A stretch of 55,855 bases of DNA from an uncultured Bacteroidales bacterium (GCA_902799185.1 CADBZO010000012.1:1-55855); one strand, 5' to 3'. Shown: positions 1-6,683, numbered from the stretch's first letter. Notes: generated from the letters alone by a model not told the origin. Made by a program: numbers and translations.

Positions 1-501
1 TACAAAATGTACCTCCGCCTCCATGACACCTTGGGCGCGGAGATGGTTCACCGTCGCCGCCGTGCCTCCTCCAACTGCATCGAGGTCATCTTCCACGACA
101 CCCTTGCCAAATACCTGCACGGCCGTCTCAATACCCTCAAGGAGGCGGAGTCCTGCGGCTATTGGGTTATCTGCCGCCTGCAAAACAAAAGAGGTCGCAA
201 GACCTACCATGGAAAAAACGTGTACCAACTTTTTCTCTCGCCGGTGCATCCCAAGAAACGTAATGAAGCCCGCTACGCCGCGCAACAGGAAGCTGCTCGC
301 CTCTCCGAATCTCGTCTCCGCCACCTCGCAGAGGCATCTCTTGCCGCGGAGGTCTCTTTCGTTCCCGTCTCAGCCCCTGCCAATCTTTTCTCCCCCTCTA
401 AGAGGAGACTGGTGGGGTGTCTTCTACTGAAAAATTGTCTTTCAGGGCGATTTTTCTTGCATATGTCAGAAAAAAGTTGTACCTTTGCAGCCGATTACTG
501 A
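1..501 (+). CDS. 3' end of an unknown protein (truncated by window edge)
   Basis: The frame is open from the first base to a TGA at 499-501, so the true start lies upstream. The first ~120 codons look like real coding sequence: basic and charged residues, a probable helix rich in Ala, Glu and Arg (around codons 85-110) and GC-rich third positions. I do not recognise the family. The last ~40 codons are suspicious because they run through a GC-rich palindromic repeat (390-420) and then through the promoter of the next gene (457-487), so the ancestral protein may have ended earlier and been extended by repeat insertion. A competing frame at 23-430 is low complexity (Ser/Pro/Arg) and is judged a shadow. 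Confidence 0.45.
   Translation, partial: YKMYLRLHDTLGAEMVHRRRRASSNCIEVIFHDTLAKYLHGRLNTLKEAESCGYWVICRLQNKRGRKTYHGKNVYQLFLSPVHPKKRNEARYAAQQEAARLSESRLRHLAEASLAAEVSFVPVSAPANLFSPSKRRLVGCLLLKNCLSGRFFLHMSEKSCTFAADY
390..420 (+). repeat. GC-rich palindromic repeat, copy 1
   Basis: A pyrimidine-rich arm (CTCCCCCTCT), a short turn and a purine-rich arm (AGAGGAGA) are followed by GGTGGGGTG. The same design, C-rich arm, short loop, G-rich arm, then a GGGGTGGGG-like tail, recurs at 36981-37010 (opposite strand) and 37580-37614. Confidence 0.5.
457..487 (+). promoter_or_regulatory. Bacteroidota-type promoter of the DUF4143 ATPase gene
   Basis: A -33 TTG (457-459) is separated by exactly 20 bases from a -7 TACCTTTG (480-487). 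The 5' leader that follows contains an imperfect inverted repeat: ACTGACGAAATT at 497-508 and AATTTTCGTCAGT at 522-534. It ends just before the ATG at 539, so it could fold over the translation start. Confidence 0.75.
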
Positions 502-538
502 CGAAATTTGTAAAAACAAGTAATTTTCGTCAGTAGAA

Positions 539-1759
539 ATGGATGACACTATGATAAATCGAGAATCCTATCTGTCGCAACTCATTAAATTGCGCGATCA
601 AGACCTGATAAAGGTTGTAACCGGTATCCGTCGTTGCGGAAAATCCACACTGCTAATGGCATTCAGGCAGTATTTGTATGCTAATGGCGTACAGAATGAT
701 GCTGTGTTGTCTCTCAATTTTGAGGAACGTGAGAGTGCACGTTTTGCAACATGGGAAGAAGTATATGACTACATCATTGCTCACTTGCCCAACATTCCAA
801 AGCGATATGTGTTTTTGGATGAAGTGCAAATCTTACCACATTTCGAGAAACTGGTGGACGCGCTTTATGTCAAGAAAGATGTGGATTTATATATCACCGG
901 TTCGAATGCTTATATGCTCTCCAGCGATTTGAGTACCTTGCTTTCCGGACGGTATATCAATATTCATTTGCATCCGTTCTCTTTTGCCGAATACGTTGCC
1001 TCTTTTCCCGATGAGCATGATTCCGGCAGGCTGTTCCGCCAGTATATGAATACTTCATGTTTCCCGGAAGCAGTCAATTTATCCCGCACAGCTCCGGAAA
1101 TGGTTAATGCTTACCTGCAATCAGTTTATGACACAGTGGTGATCAAAGATATTGTGCAGCGGAATAAATTGCGTAAGTTTGATACTTTGCAACGTGTGAT
1201 CAATTTTCTGTATGACAGTATAGGCAGCGTGGTGTCGCCGAACAATATCGCGGATACGCTGAACCGCAATTCAGGACAACAGATGTCGCACAATACCGTG
1301 CTGAAATATCTTCGCTATTTTACGGAATCGTATCTGATTTATCCTGTGCGTCTGTATAATATCAAAGGCAAACGGTTGTTGGCAAGCAATTACAAGTATT
1401 ATGTAGTGGATCTCGGTTTCCGCAATCTGCTGCAAACGAATGCTCCGACCATTGATTTAGGGCACAAGTTAGAGAATGTGGTGTATTTTGAACTACTGAG
1501 ACGAGGAGGAGAGGTCTATGCCGGCAGAACAGATGCAGGAGAGGTGGATTTTGTGGTTATGAAACACAACGGAGAGCGTGAGTATTACCAAGTAGCATAC
1601 ACCGTTAATGACGAAAAAACACTAAATCGTGAACTTTCGTCATTAAGAAAGATTAAGGACACTTATCCTAAATATCTTTTAACAACTGACTTTGATAGCG
1701 CAAACATTGACGGTATACGTAAAATCAATGTGATAGATTGGTTGTTAGGAAAAGAATAA
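539..1759 (+). CDS. AAA-type ATPase with DUF4143-like C-terminal domain
   Basis: This is a 406-residue protein of the common bacterial/archaeal ATP-binding family that pairs an AAA domain with a DUF4143 module. The P-loop GIRRCGKST lies near residue 29, the Walker B-like YVFLDEVQ near residue 94, and the sensor-like YITGSNAYML follows. The C-terminal part contains LENVVYFELLRRG and EVDFVV, the motif that in this family resembles a degenerate PD-(D/E)xK nuclease fold. Cellular role is unknown; such genes are scattered through Bacteroidota accessory DNA and are often duplicated. It has its own promoter (457-487) and stands alone. An in-frame ATG at 551 (MINRESYL) is an equally good start, as homologues often begin with a short Arg-Glu segment just before the P-loop. 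Confidence 0.85.
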   Translation: MDDTMINRESYLSQLIKLRDQDLIKVVTGIRRCGKSTLLMAFRQYLYANGVQNDAVLSLNFEERESARFATWEEVYDYIIAHLPNIPKRYVFLDEVQILPHFEKLVDALYVKKDVDLYITGSNAYMLSSDLSTLLSGRYINIHLHPFSFAEYVASFPDEHDSGRLFRQYMNTSCFPEAVNLSRTAPEMVNAYLQSVYDTVVIKDIVQRNKLRKFDTLQRVINFLYDSIGSVVSPNNIADTLNRNSGQQMSHNTVLKYLRYFTESYLIYPVRLYNIKGKRLLASNYKYYVVDLGFRNLLQTNAPTIDLGHKLENVVYFELLRRGGEVYAGRTDAGEVDFVVMKHNGEREYYQVAYTVNDEKTLNRELSSLRKIKDTYPKYLLTTDFDSANIDGIRKINVIDWLLGKE

Positions 1760-1855
1760 ATAGGCAACTCACAACTGTGAAGCGATTAAGGCGCACTTAC
1801 TCCTTAAAGCCGAGATGACCGAGAGACAAAAAACGCCCAAAATCGCCTAAAACCC

Positions 1856-1886
1856 TTGCACAATTCAAAAAAAAGCAGTACCTTTG
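1856..1886 (+). promoter_or_regulatory. Promoter of the small toxin-like pair
   Basis: TTG at 1856-1858, a 20-base spacer and TACCTTTG at 1879-1886 match the window's standard promoter. The first start codon is at 1924, giving a leader of about 30 bases. Confidence 0.75.
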
Positions 1887-1923
1887 CACCCGAAATCGTT
1901 TATACAAACAATAGCATTAGTAT

Positions 1924-2061
1924 ATGGACCTGAATCACAACTCCAAAGAAGCACCGATTACCACCGAGGTGTCGAGTGTCGGCAATGTGCAGAAGAAGTA
2001 CTATACGGCAGACGAAGCTATCGCCTTCCTTGAGCCGCGTATCCGTGCTATGTTCCAATGA
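1924..2061 (+). CDS. 45-residue protein, antitoxin-like partner
   Basis: A short frame from ATG 1924 to TGA 2059-2061 encodes 45 residues with a polar N-terminus and a C-terminal segment YYTADEAIAFLEPRIRAMF that looks helical. It lies about 30 bases below a clear promoter and its stop overlaps the next start as ATGA, so the two genes are translationally coupled. A small acidic/amphipathic protein coupled to a ~113-residue RelE/ParE-like protein is the usual layout of a type II toxin-antitoxin pair, with the antitoxin first. It is shorter than most antitoxins and has no recognisable DNA-binding domain, so it may be a reduced form. The antitoxin role is inferred from context only. Confidence 0.55.
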   Translation: MDLNHNSKEAPITTEVSSVGNVQKKYYTADEAIAFLEPRIRAMFQ

Positions 2062-2399
2062 AAGAAGTCGTTTACACGCAGCAGGCTCTTTTGCAATTTG
2101 AAGAAAGTGTGAAAGAGTTGGTGGAACAGGGATATTTCGGCGAGGAAGACTATGCCGTCATGTATATGCGTGATATATTCAGGTATTTTGCGCTTAATTT
2201 GCAAAACTCTCTTTCAGTAGATGCGCCTGAGTATTTTACACGTTATTGCGTTGACGGGAAAAATCTTCATTTTGTCCGTTACCGTAAAAATGCGCATACT
2301 ACATGGTATGCATTTTATGAAGAGTTAGAGAACGTATACAGTATTGTTTACTTAGCAAATAATAAATTAATAGGTCATTTATTAGACATTAGTTTATAA
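2058..2399 (+). CDS. Small RelE/ParE-like toxin candidate
   Basis: A 113-residue protein that opens with a helix (QALLQFEESVKELVEQGYFG) and ends with strands FVRYRKNAHTTWYAFYEEL and VYSIVYLANNK. The end VYSIVYLANNKLIGHLLD resembles the last strand of RelE/ParE ribonuclease or gyrase toxins, in which YxIxYIxNNH is common. I cannot point to catalytic residues. It overlaps the upstream 45-codon gene by ATGA. After the stop comes the 17-mer CTCACTGACGTTAAACA (2409-2425), then a terminator. A role as a toxin is an inference from size, pairing and the C-terminal motif. Confidence 0.5.
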   Translation: MKEVVYTQQALLQFEESVKELVEQGYFGEEDYAVMYMRDIFRYFALNLQNSLSVDAPEYFTRYCVDGKNLHFVRYRKNAHTTWYAFYEELENVYSIVYLANNKLIGHLLDISL

Positions 2400-2475
2400 C
2401 CCTCGTCACTCACTGACGTTAAACACAGAGCCGACTTCATCGGCAGCGTAAAAAAGCGGTGAGATATTTTATATA

Positions 2476-2506
2476 CAGAGTTTCGGGAACGAGGCTCTGT
2501 TTTTTT
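2476..2506 (+). terminator. Rho-independent terminator with GNRA loop
   Basis: The stem CAGAGTTTCG (2476-2485) pairs with CGAGGCTCTG (2490-2499) around the tetraloop GGAA and is followed by seven T. In copy B the loop is GAGA, also a GNRA loop, and the stem is preserved, so the RNA structure is conserved between copies. Confidence 0.8.
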
Positions 2507-2571
2507 GTGCCTGCTTTTCTGCCCGCTGATATATCAAACTTTGTAAAAATCAAAAATACTACCTTACATAT

Positions 2572-2602
2572 TTGCATATTTCAGAAAAAAGTTGTAATTT
2601 TG
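2572..2602 (+). promoter_or_regulatory. Promoter at the end of repeat copy A
   Basis: TTG at 2572-2574, 20 bases, TAATTTTG at 2595-2602. It now drives the WYL remnant and probably the yhcG-like gene at 2774. Confidence 0.75.
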
Positions 2603-2624
2603 CAAGCCATTTGATAAATACTCT

Positions 2625-2758
2625 ATGCCTATAACCAAACAAAAACTCATACGCCATTATGCACTGGACCGCTGTTTGATGTAGAAGTGGTCCAATCGGC
2701 TGAATTGCGGCAGCAGATAGCAACCAAAATCGCAAGAATGCACGATTTATATAAATAG
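2625..2758 (+). pseudogene. Wreck of a WYL-domain regulator (internal deletion)
   Basis: From ATG 2625 the frame reads MPITKQKLIRHYALDRCLM and stops, which resembles the N-terminus of Bacteroidota WYL regulators. A second frame then reads FDVEVVQSAELRQQIATKI and on to a TAG at 2756-2758. That matches the C-terminal end of WYL proteins; compare SDVEVLAPEKLRQAFAED in the intact WYL gene of this window (41292-42218). The two ends are joined out of frame with the middle missing, as after a deletion of most of the gene. The remnant sits directly behind a good promoter and just upstream of the yhcG-like gene, so the lost regulator may once have controlled it. Confidence 0.6.
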
Positions 2759-2773
2759 ACAATACATTCAACT

Positions 2774-3913
2774 ATGGCTAATATAGAAAGAAATTATCAG
2801 GAGATTATTCCGCAAGAATACCCTCATTGGCGTGACGAAATCATTTCGCTTATTGAGCGTTCAAAACTGCAAGCCGTTCTCAATGTAAATAAAGAGATGC
2901 TTGCGCTCTATTGGAAAATAGGATGCGACATTCTCCACAAGCAAAAAGAATTGGGATGGGGAACTCAGGTCATTAAGCAATTATCACAAGATTTACGACA
3001 TCGTTTTCCTGAAGATGATGGTTATTCGGAACGAAATCTTGGTTATATGAAGCAATTTGCTGCCGAATATCCCGATTTCCCATTTTTGCAAGTCCCGCTT
3101 GCAAAATTACAAGAGGATGAATTTTGGCAAGTCGCGCTTGCCGAAAATGACAACACACCAATTTTGCAAGTGCCGCTTGCAAAATTAGAAAAAGATGGTG
3201 AAACATTTGTGCAAGTGCCGCTTGCACAAATTACATGGTATCATCATATATCGTTACTGCCTAAGGTTAAATATCTCCCTGAGCGTGCGTTTTATATAAT
3301 GGAAACAGCTGCCCAGGGATGGAGTCGCGATGTGATGTTAGCCAATGTGGCTGCCGGTTATAAGAATGCTAAAGGAAAAGCGATAACCAATTTCTCCGGC
3401 ACGTTGCCTCCTGTTGATTCCGATTTTGCGCGATACGCTTTCAAAGATCCATATAGTTTCGGGTTCTTGGGTGCACAAGAACTGAAAAACGAACGTGCCA
3501 TAGAGGACAAACTAACTGAACATGTGGTGGAGTTTCTGATGGAAATGGGACGTGGCTTTGCTTTTGTAGGAAGGCAATACCGCATTATGGTAGATGGTGA
3601 TGAATATAAGATGGATTTGTTGATGTATCATCTCAAAATGCATAGATATGTAGTTATTGAATTAAAAGCGGTAGAGTTTATTCCCGAGTTCGTTAGTAAA
3701 CTGAATTTCTATATCTCTGCCGTAGATGAATACCTTAAATCACCACAAGACAATCCCACTATTGGTTTGCTGCTTTGTCCGACCAAGAGTAATGAGAAAG
3801 TACGGTTCTCTCTCCGTGGCTTTAGCCAACCGATGGGTGTCGCGGAATATGAGATTAAGCAACTTATTGAAGAGGTCCAATCCGCCCTTCCTTCAATAGA
3901 GGAAAAAGCATAG
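2774..3913 (+). CDS. YhcG/DUF1016-type PD-(D/E)xK nuclease
   Basis: A 379-residue protein with the two parts of the DUF1016 (YhcG) family: a helical N-terminal domain (VLNVNKEMLALYWKIGCDI, then FPEDDGYSERNLGYMKQF) and a C-terminal PD-(D/E)xK nuclease domain with D281 (YKMDLLMY) and E296-x-K298 (VVIELKA). The family belongs to the restriction-endonuclease fold and is common in accessory DNA; its role is not settled. Residues 104-152 form an insertion made of four copies of (L/W/V)QV(P/A)LA, each encoded by a DNA palindrome (see the repeat at 3084-3230). A second, divergent member lies at 46964-47959 on the other strand. The start follows a remnant of a WYL regulator. Confidence 0.85.
   Translation: MANIERNYQEIIPQEYPHWRDEIISLIERSKLQAVLNVNKEMLALYWKIGCDILHKQKELGWGTQVIKQLSQDLRHRFPEDDGYSERNLGYMKQFAAEYPDFPFLQVPLAKLQEDEFWQVALAENDNTPILQVPLAKLEKDGETFVQVPLAQITWYHHISLLPKVKYLPERAFYIMETAAQGWSRDVMLANVAAGYKNAKGKAITNFSGTLPPVDSDFARYAFKDPYSFGFLGAQELKNERAIEDKLTEHVVEFLMEMGRGFAFVGRQYRIMVDGDEYKMDLLMYHLKMHRYVVIELKAVEFIPEFVSKLNFYISAVDEYLKSPQDNPTIGLLLCPTKSNEKVRFSLRGFSQPMGVAEYEIKQLIEEVQSALPSIEEKA
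3084..3230 (+). repeat. Four in-frame palindromic units inside the yhcG-like gene
   Basis: Units at 3084-3106, 3126-3142, 3160-3186 and 3206-3230 each consist of two complementary arms around a 5-base loop (TCCCG, TCGCG, TGCCG, TGCCG). The arms differ between units but change together: TTTTGCAAG/CTTGCAAAA, GGCAAG/CTTGCC, AATTTTGCAAG/CTTGCAAAATT, TTTGTGCAAG/CTTGCACAAA. All are read in the same frame. Confidence 0.9.
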
Positions 3914-3962
3914 CTAAAAAATGGGAGACGCGTTTCACTTTTTTGCACGATTTATATTCGTA

Positions 3963-3997
3963 GTGCAAATAGGTTGCACAACAACGCAGTACTTTTG
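3963..3997 (+). promoter_or_regulatory. Promoter with overlapping palindrome, upstream of SHOCT gene
   Basis: A -7 TACTTTTG (3990-3997) is clear, but there is no TTG at the usual 20-base distance. Instead a palindrome GTGCAA-N5-TTGCAC (3963-3979) covers the -33 region, which suggests a regulated promoter. The leader of about 75 bases holds a second small hairpin, AGTAGT-CCGT-ACTACT. Confidence 0.5.
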
Positions 3998-4081
3998 CAC
4001 CTTCATTAGAGCCAACACAACAGTTAAACCTAGTAGTCCGTACTACTTAACTACCACAATATAATAAAAACTATTGTTATT

Positions 4082-5323
4082 ATGATTATTCCTTTTCTAT
4101 CAACAGAGCAATTCTTTCAGCATTTACAGTGTGCAATAGTCATGCAAGTCATAATTATGATTTGTATGGTAAATTTTGCCAAACGCCAACCAACTGATTA
4201 CGACACTAAATATATGCGTCGGTGGCGTGTTGTTTCTGGTATTGCTTGGTTTGTCCTCGCTTTTTTCCAGTTTTTTATTATAGAAAAATTTTCACTTCCT
4301 ATATATTACTATGCAATATATGGAACGATGACGCCATCCACTGATATAATACCGACAGGTGTCTCCCCATACTTAACTCTGTATCCAAATGTTGAATGGG
4401 GGCATCTAACTTTTCAACAATGGCTGCTTGAAACACGAATAGAAAATGTTTTGCGCTATATTTCTCTTGGATTATATTTCATTTTATACAAACCTTCTTC
4501 CGTAAAGAAGTGGGTGAAAGTCCGCAAGTTTATCGGTTATACTCTCCTTTTGTATTTCCTTCCTGCCACTATTAATTTCCACTATTTTTCTATTGCTGAA
4601 TTTGCATCTATTATTATAGTGTCCTTGTGTATTTATTTCCTAACTCGGACATATAAAAAAGACGCTGTTGCTCCGATTGCTCCAGAAAGTCACATAGGGT
4701 ATAATGGCAAACCTGTAGAAGATATGCAACCAATAGAACCGGAAGAAAAAGTACAATTGGAAGAGAATGTTGTATCCCGATTTTCGGAGTCGGAAAAAGT
4801 AACTAACAAAGAGAAAAACATTATGGATCGGATGTTTGAAAAGATTAATAGTTCTTTTAAAATGCTTTCCTTTGAAAACAAAGTAAATATTTTTCTATTG
4901 AGTATAGCCTCGGCTACATTTATCACAGGTATTATAGTTGGCTGGATGTGGGGCCGATATTCTGACTTCCAAGATGATGACGCTATTCCTATCATACTTG
5001 GATGTTCTTTTGTTTCAGCTTTATTCATTAATATATGGTTCTTCCTCAATATTCGCAGGCTGACGATACCACAGTGCAAAAGATATGGAACGATTTTCAT
5101 ATCGAGTTTTATTTTTACAATTCTTTCTCCTTTCGTAACATTCACATTATTGATTGAAGGTTTTGTCTTGCTAAAAAAGGCTTTCGATAAAAAACAAGAG
5201 AATACTACTAAAAACAATTCTACTCAAGAAAAACTTCAAGTCCTAAACAAACTGTTGAGTGAGGGCTTGATAACACAAGAAGATTACGATAAAAAGAAAG
5301 ACAAGATTTTAGATAATATGTAA
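4082..5323 (+). CDS. Multi-pass membrane protein with C-terminal SHOCT domain
   Basis: A 413-residue protein. Hydrophobic segments near residues 13-32, 50-68, 148-165 and 170-190 form a first membrane block. A charged cytoplasmic stretch (~190-265) follows, then hydrophobic segments near 268-290, 301-324 and 335-365. The end, EKLQVLNKLLSEGLITQEDY and on to residue 413, is a SHOCT (short C-terminal) domain, a small oligomerisation module found at the end of many bacterial membrane proteins. Function is unknown. It has its own promoter and low GC. The bases after its stop carry a 15-codon relic of another gene's 3' end (5331-5375). Confidence 0.6.
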   Translation: MIIPFLSTEQFFQHLQCAIVMQVIIMICMVNFAKRQPTDYDTKYMRRWRVVSGIAWFVLAFFQFFIIEKFSLPIYYYAIYGTMTPSTDIIPTGVSPYLTLYPNVEWGHLTFQQWLLETRIENVLRYISLGLYFILYKPSSVKKWVKVRKFIGYTLLLYFLPATINFHYFSIAEFASIIIVSLCIYFLTRTYKKDAVAPIAPESHIGYNGKPVEDMQPIEPEEKVQLEENVVSRFSESEKVTNKEKNIMDRMFEKINSSFKMLSFENKVNIFLLSIASATFITGIIVGWMWGRYSDFQDDDAIPIILGCSFVSALFINIWFFLNIRRLTIPQCKRYGTIFISSFIFTILSPFVTFTLLIEGFVLLKKAFDKKQENTTKNNSTQEKLQVLNKLLSEGLITQEDYDKKKDKILDNM

Positions 5324-5330
5324 CCTCCCC

Positions 5331-5375
5331 CGCACACGTATCTTCTGGCAACCGGAAGGTATGAGTGTGTTTTGA
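5331..5375 (+). repeat. Orphan coding tail, copy 1
   Basis: Read from 5331 the frame gives RTRIFWQPEGMSVF and a TGA. The copy at 6636-6683 gives RTRIYWQPEGMSVF and a TGA. Differences fall mostly in third codon positions (CGT/CGC, GGT/GGA) plus a conservative Phe/Tyr change, so the sequence evolved as protein-coding DNA. No start or body of such a gene remains here. It also forms an imperfect hairpin (CTTCTGG-CAA-CCGGAAG). Confidence 0.65.
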
Positions 5376-5389
5376 AAAATAGCTATACT

Positions 5390-6070
5390 ATGGATGCTTT
5401 GAAACCAGTAGAATATTTCCTCAAAGAAGAAGAGAAATATATAGCAAGTAGAAATGGGGAATCAGAATTTTTCTTTGATGAAAAGTATGGAATGCAACCT
5501 TCAAATATTGATGATCCTCTTGCTTTTTTAGAGCAAAATTTACTCCACAAGACGTACAATGCGATGCTGAATACAAAACAGGACTTATTAGAAAAATTGG
5601 CGAATGATGCCACGGATTCAGAATTATTGATGTTACTTGCATATGAGGGATTTATGTCTGAATATTTTCGTGACGATTATTGGGGAACGCGAGAAATCCC
5701 CGAAATCGTACGTGAAATGCAAAAGTGTCTTTATTCTATAATAGAGAAGGCTCCGGTATTTGAAGGAAGTACGCTATATCGGTTTTGCATATATGAAGAT
5801 AGTGTTGATTTTGAAATAGGGCAAAAAGTTAAATTTTCTTATAGTTTGGCAACAACAACTGATAATTGGAATCAGAATAAAAATAGATACATTATACAGA
5901 CATTACCAAATAAACAAACAAAAGCTCATTGCATATACCGCATACACAATCATGGAAATGAAAATCAGGTTAATTTCTTACCGAACACATCTTTTATTGT
6001 TACGGATATTCAAGAATGTATGTGTGGGGAAAATGTGTATAAACATATTTACATGAAAGAGGAAATATAA
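5390..6070 (+). CDS. ADP-ribosyltransferase-like protein with altered catalytic motif
   Basis: The ATG at 5390 (MDALKPVEYF) is preferred over a TTG at 5372 that lies next to the upstream relic; it gives 226 residues. The C-terminal ~100 residues follow the R-S-E layout of mono-ADP-ribosyltransferases: R131 in LYRF, the KFSYSLATTTD strand (S150, S152), then ENQVNFLPNTSFIV (191-204). The last motif corresponds to the ExEVLFPPGTxF signature, but the position of the catalytic glutamate (second E) is glutamine (Q193). This could be an inactive homologue, a variant enzyme or an immunity-like decoy. Membership is by eye and not certain. The next gene starts two bases after its stop. Confidence 0.45.
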   Translation: MDALKPVEYFLKEEEKYIASRNGESEFFFDEKYGMQPSNIDDPLAFLEQNLLHKTYNAMLNTKQDLLEKLANDATDSELLMLLAYEGFMSEYFRDDYWGTREIPEIVREMQKCLYSIIEKAPVFEGSTLYRFCIYEDSVDFEIGQKVKFSYSLATTTDNWNQNKNRYIIQTLPNKQTKAHCIYRIHNHGNENQVNFLPNTSFIVTDIQECMCGENVYKHIYMKEEI

Positions 6071-6072
6071 AA

Positions 6073-6621
6073 ATGGCATATATTGATAAACATAGAGTAG
6101 AACCTCAAGAGGAAAGGAATGAACGTATATATATACCCGTATGGAGTACTTGTACGTTTAGCAAAATGAGATTGATTACTTCTATTACCGGAAATGGCTT
6201 GTGCGTGTTTATACGAGTAAGAGTAGTTAAGGAAAGAACCGTAGAAGAGATTGATGAAGGCATTAAAAAAGCAACCGAAAGTTTCAATAAGTTGCATTGC
6301 CTAACACCATCTGGCACAAATGTCGCATCAACTGAACCTTGCCGTGATAATCAGACAAGAATCGAAGAGAACGCTCAGCATTTACAAAAAGAAGGAGCTT
6401 CTATTCAAAGCAAAAAAATAAAGGAAGAAGAACGCAGGAGGAAAATTGAGCAAAGAAAGAAGATACAAGAGCAAACAGCAAAAGAAAATAGGCGAATATT
6501 CATTATCATCATCATTGCAATACTTGGTTTGGTAATGTTAATCAATGCTAAATGCGCAAAAACAAGAAGCAATCATCACTATGATCTTTTTGACCCAAGC
6601 ATGGAATATAGGCATACATAA
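6073..6621 (+). CDS. Unknown protein with coiled coil and C-terminal membrane anchor
   Basis: A 182-residue protein. Residues ~57-73 are helical and charged (VEEIDEGIKKATESFNKL), residues ~112-138 form a strongly basic coiled coil (KKIKEEERRRKIEQRKKIQ), and a single hydrophobic span follows (RRIFIIIIIAILGLVMLINA, ~140-160) with a short polar tail. The shape suggests a tail-anchored membrane protein with its basic region in the cytoplasm. It starts two bases after the ADP-ribosyltransferase-like gene, so the two are probably co-transcribed and could be partners. I do not recognise a family. Confidence 0.5.
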   Translation: MAYIDKHRVEPQEERNERIYIPVWSTCTFSKMRLITSITGNGLCVFIRVRVVKERTVEEIDEGIKKATESFNKLHCLTPSGTNVASTEPCRDNQTRIEENAQHLQKEGASIQSKKIKEEERRRKIEQRKKIQEQTAKENRRIFIIIIIAILGLVMLINAKCAKTRSNHHYDLFDPSMEYRHT

Positions 6622-6635
6622 AATATATATAAGAA

Positions 6636-6683
6636 ACGCGCACACGCATCTACTGGCAACCGGAAGGAATGAGTGTGTTTTGA
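6636..6683 (+). repeat. Orphan coding tail, copy 2
   Basis: Encodes (E)TRTRIYWQPEGMSVF followed by TGA. It is the partner of 5331-5375 and likewise lies between the stop of one accessory gene and the start of the next. Confidence 0.65.

Larger units (their letters stand above)
2438..2602 (+). repeat. Island-shared repeat, copy A (terminator plus promoter)
   Basis: About 165 bases matching the minus strand of 46757-46927 at roughly 80-85% by eye. In order it holds CATCGGCAGCG, AAAAAAGCGGTGA, the hairpin terminator at 2476-2506, a GTGCCTGCTTTT segment, an AT-rich stretch and a promoter. This accounts for most of the gap 2400-2773; the rest is the WYL remnant at 2625-2758. Confidence 0.8.

Noticed and set aside
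23-430. 135-codon frame overlapping the first gene
   Set aside because: Ser/Pro/Arg low-complexity product typical of an out-of-frame shadow of GC-rich coding DNA.
2409-2425. Integron attC site, because GTTAAAC matches the GTTRRRY core
   Set aside because: No paired core, no folded attC stem and no integrase gene in the window; the word alone is too short.
5331-5375. Simple terminator function for the repeated tail
   Set aside because: The hairpin is imperfect and only four T follow, while codon-wise conservation of the tail argues for a coding origin; it may still end transcripts.
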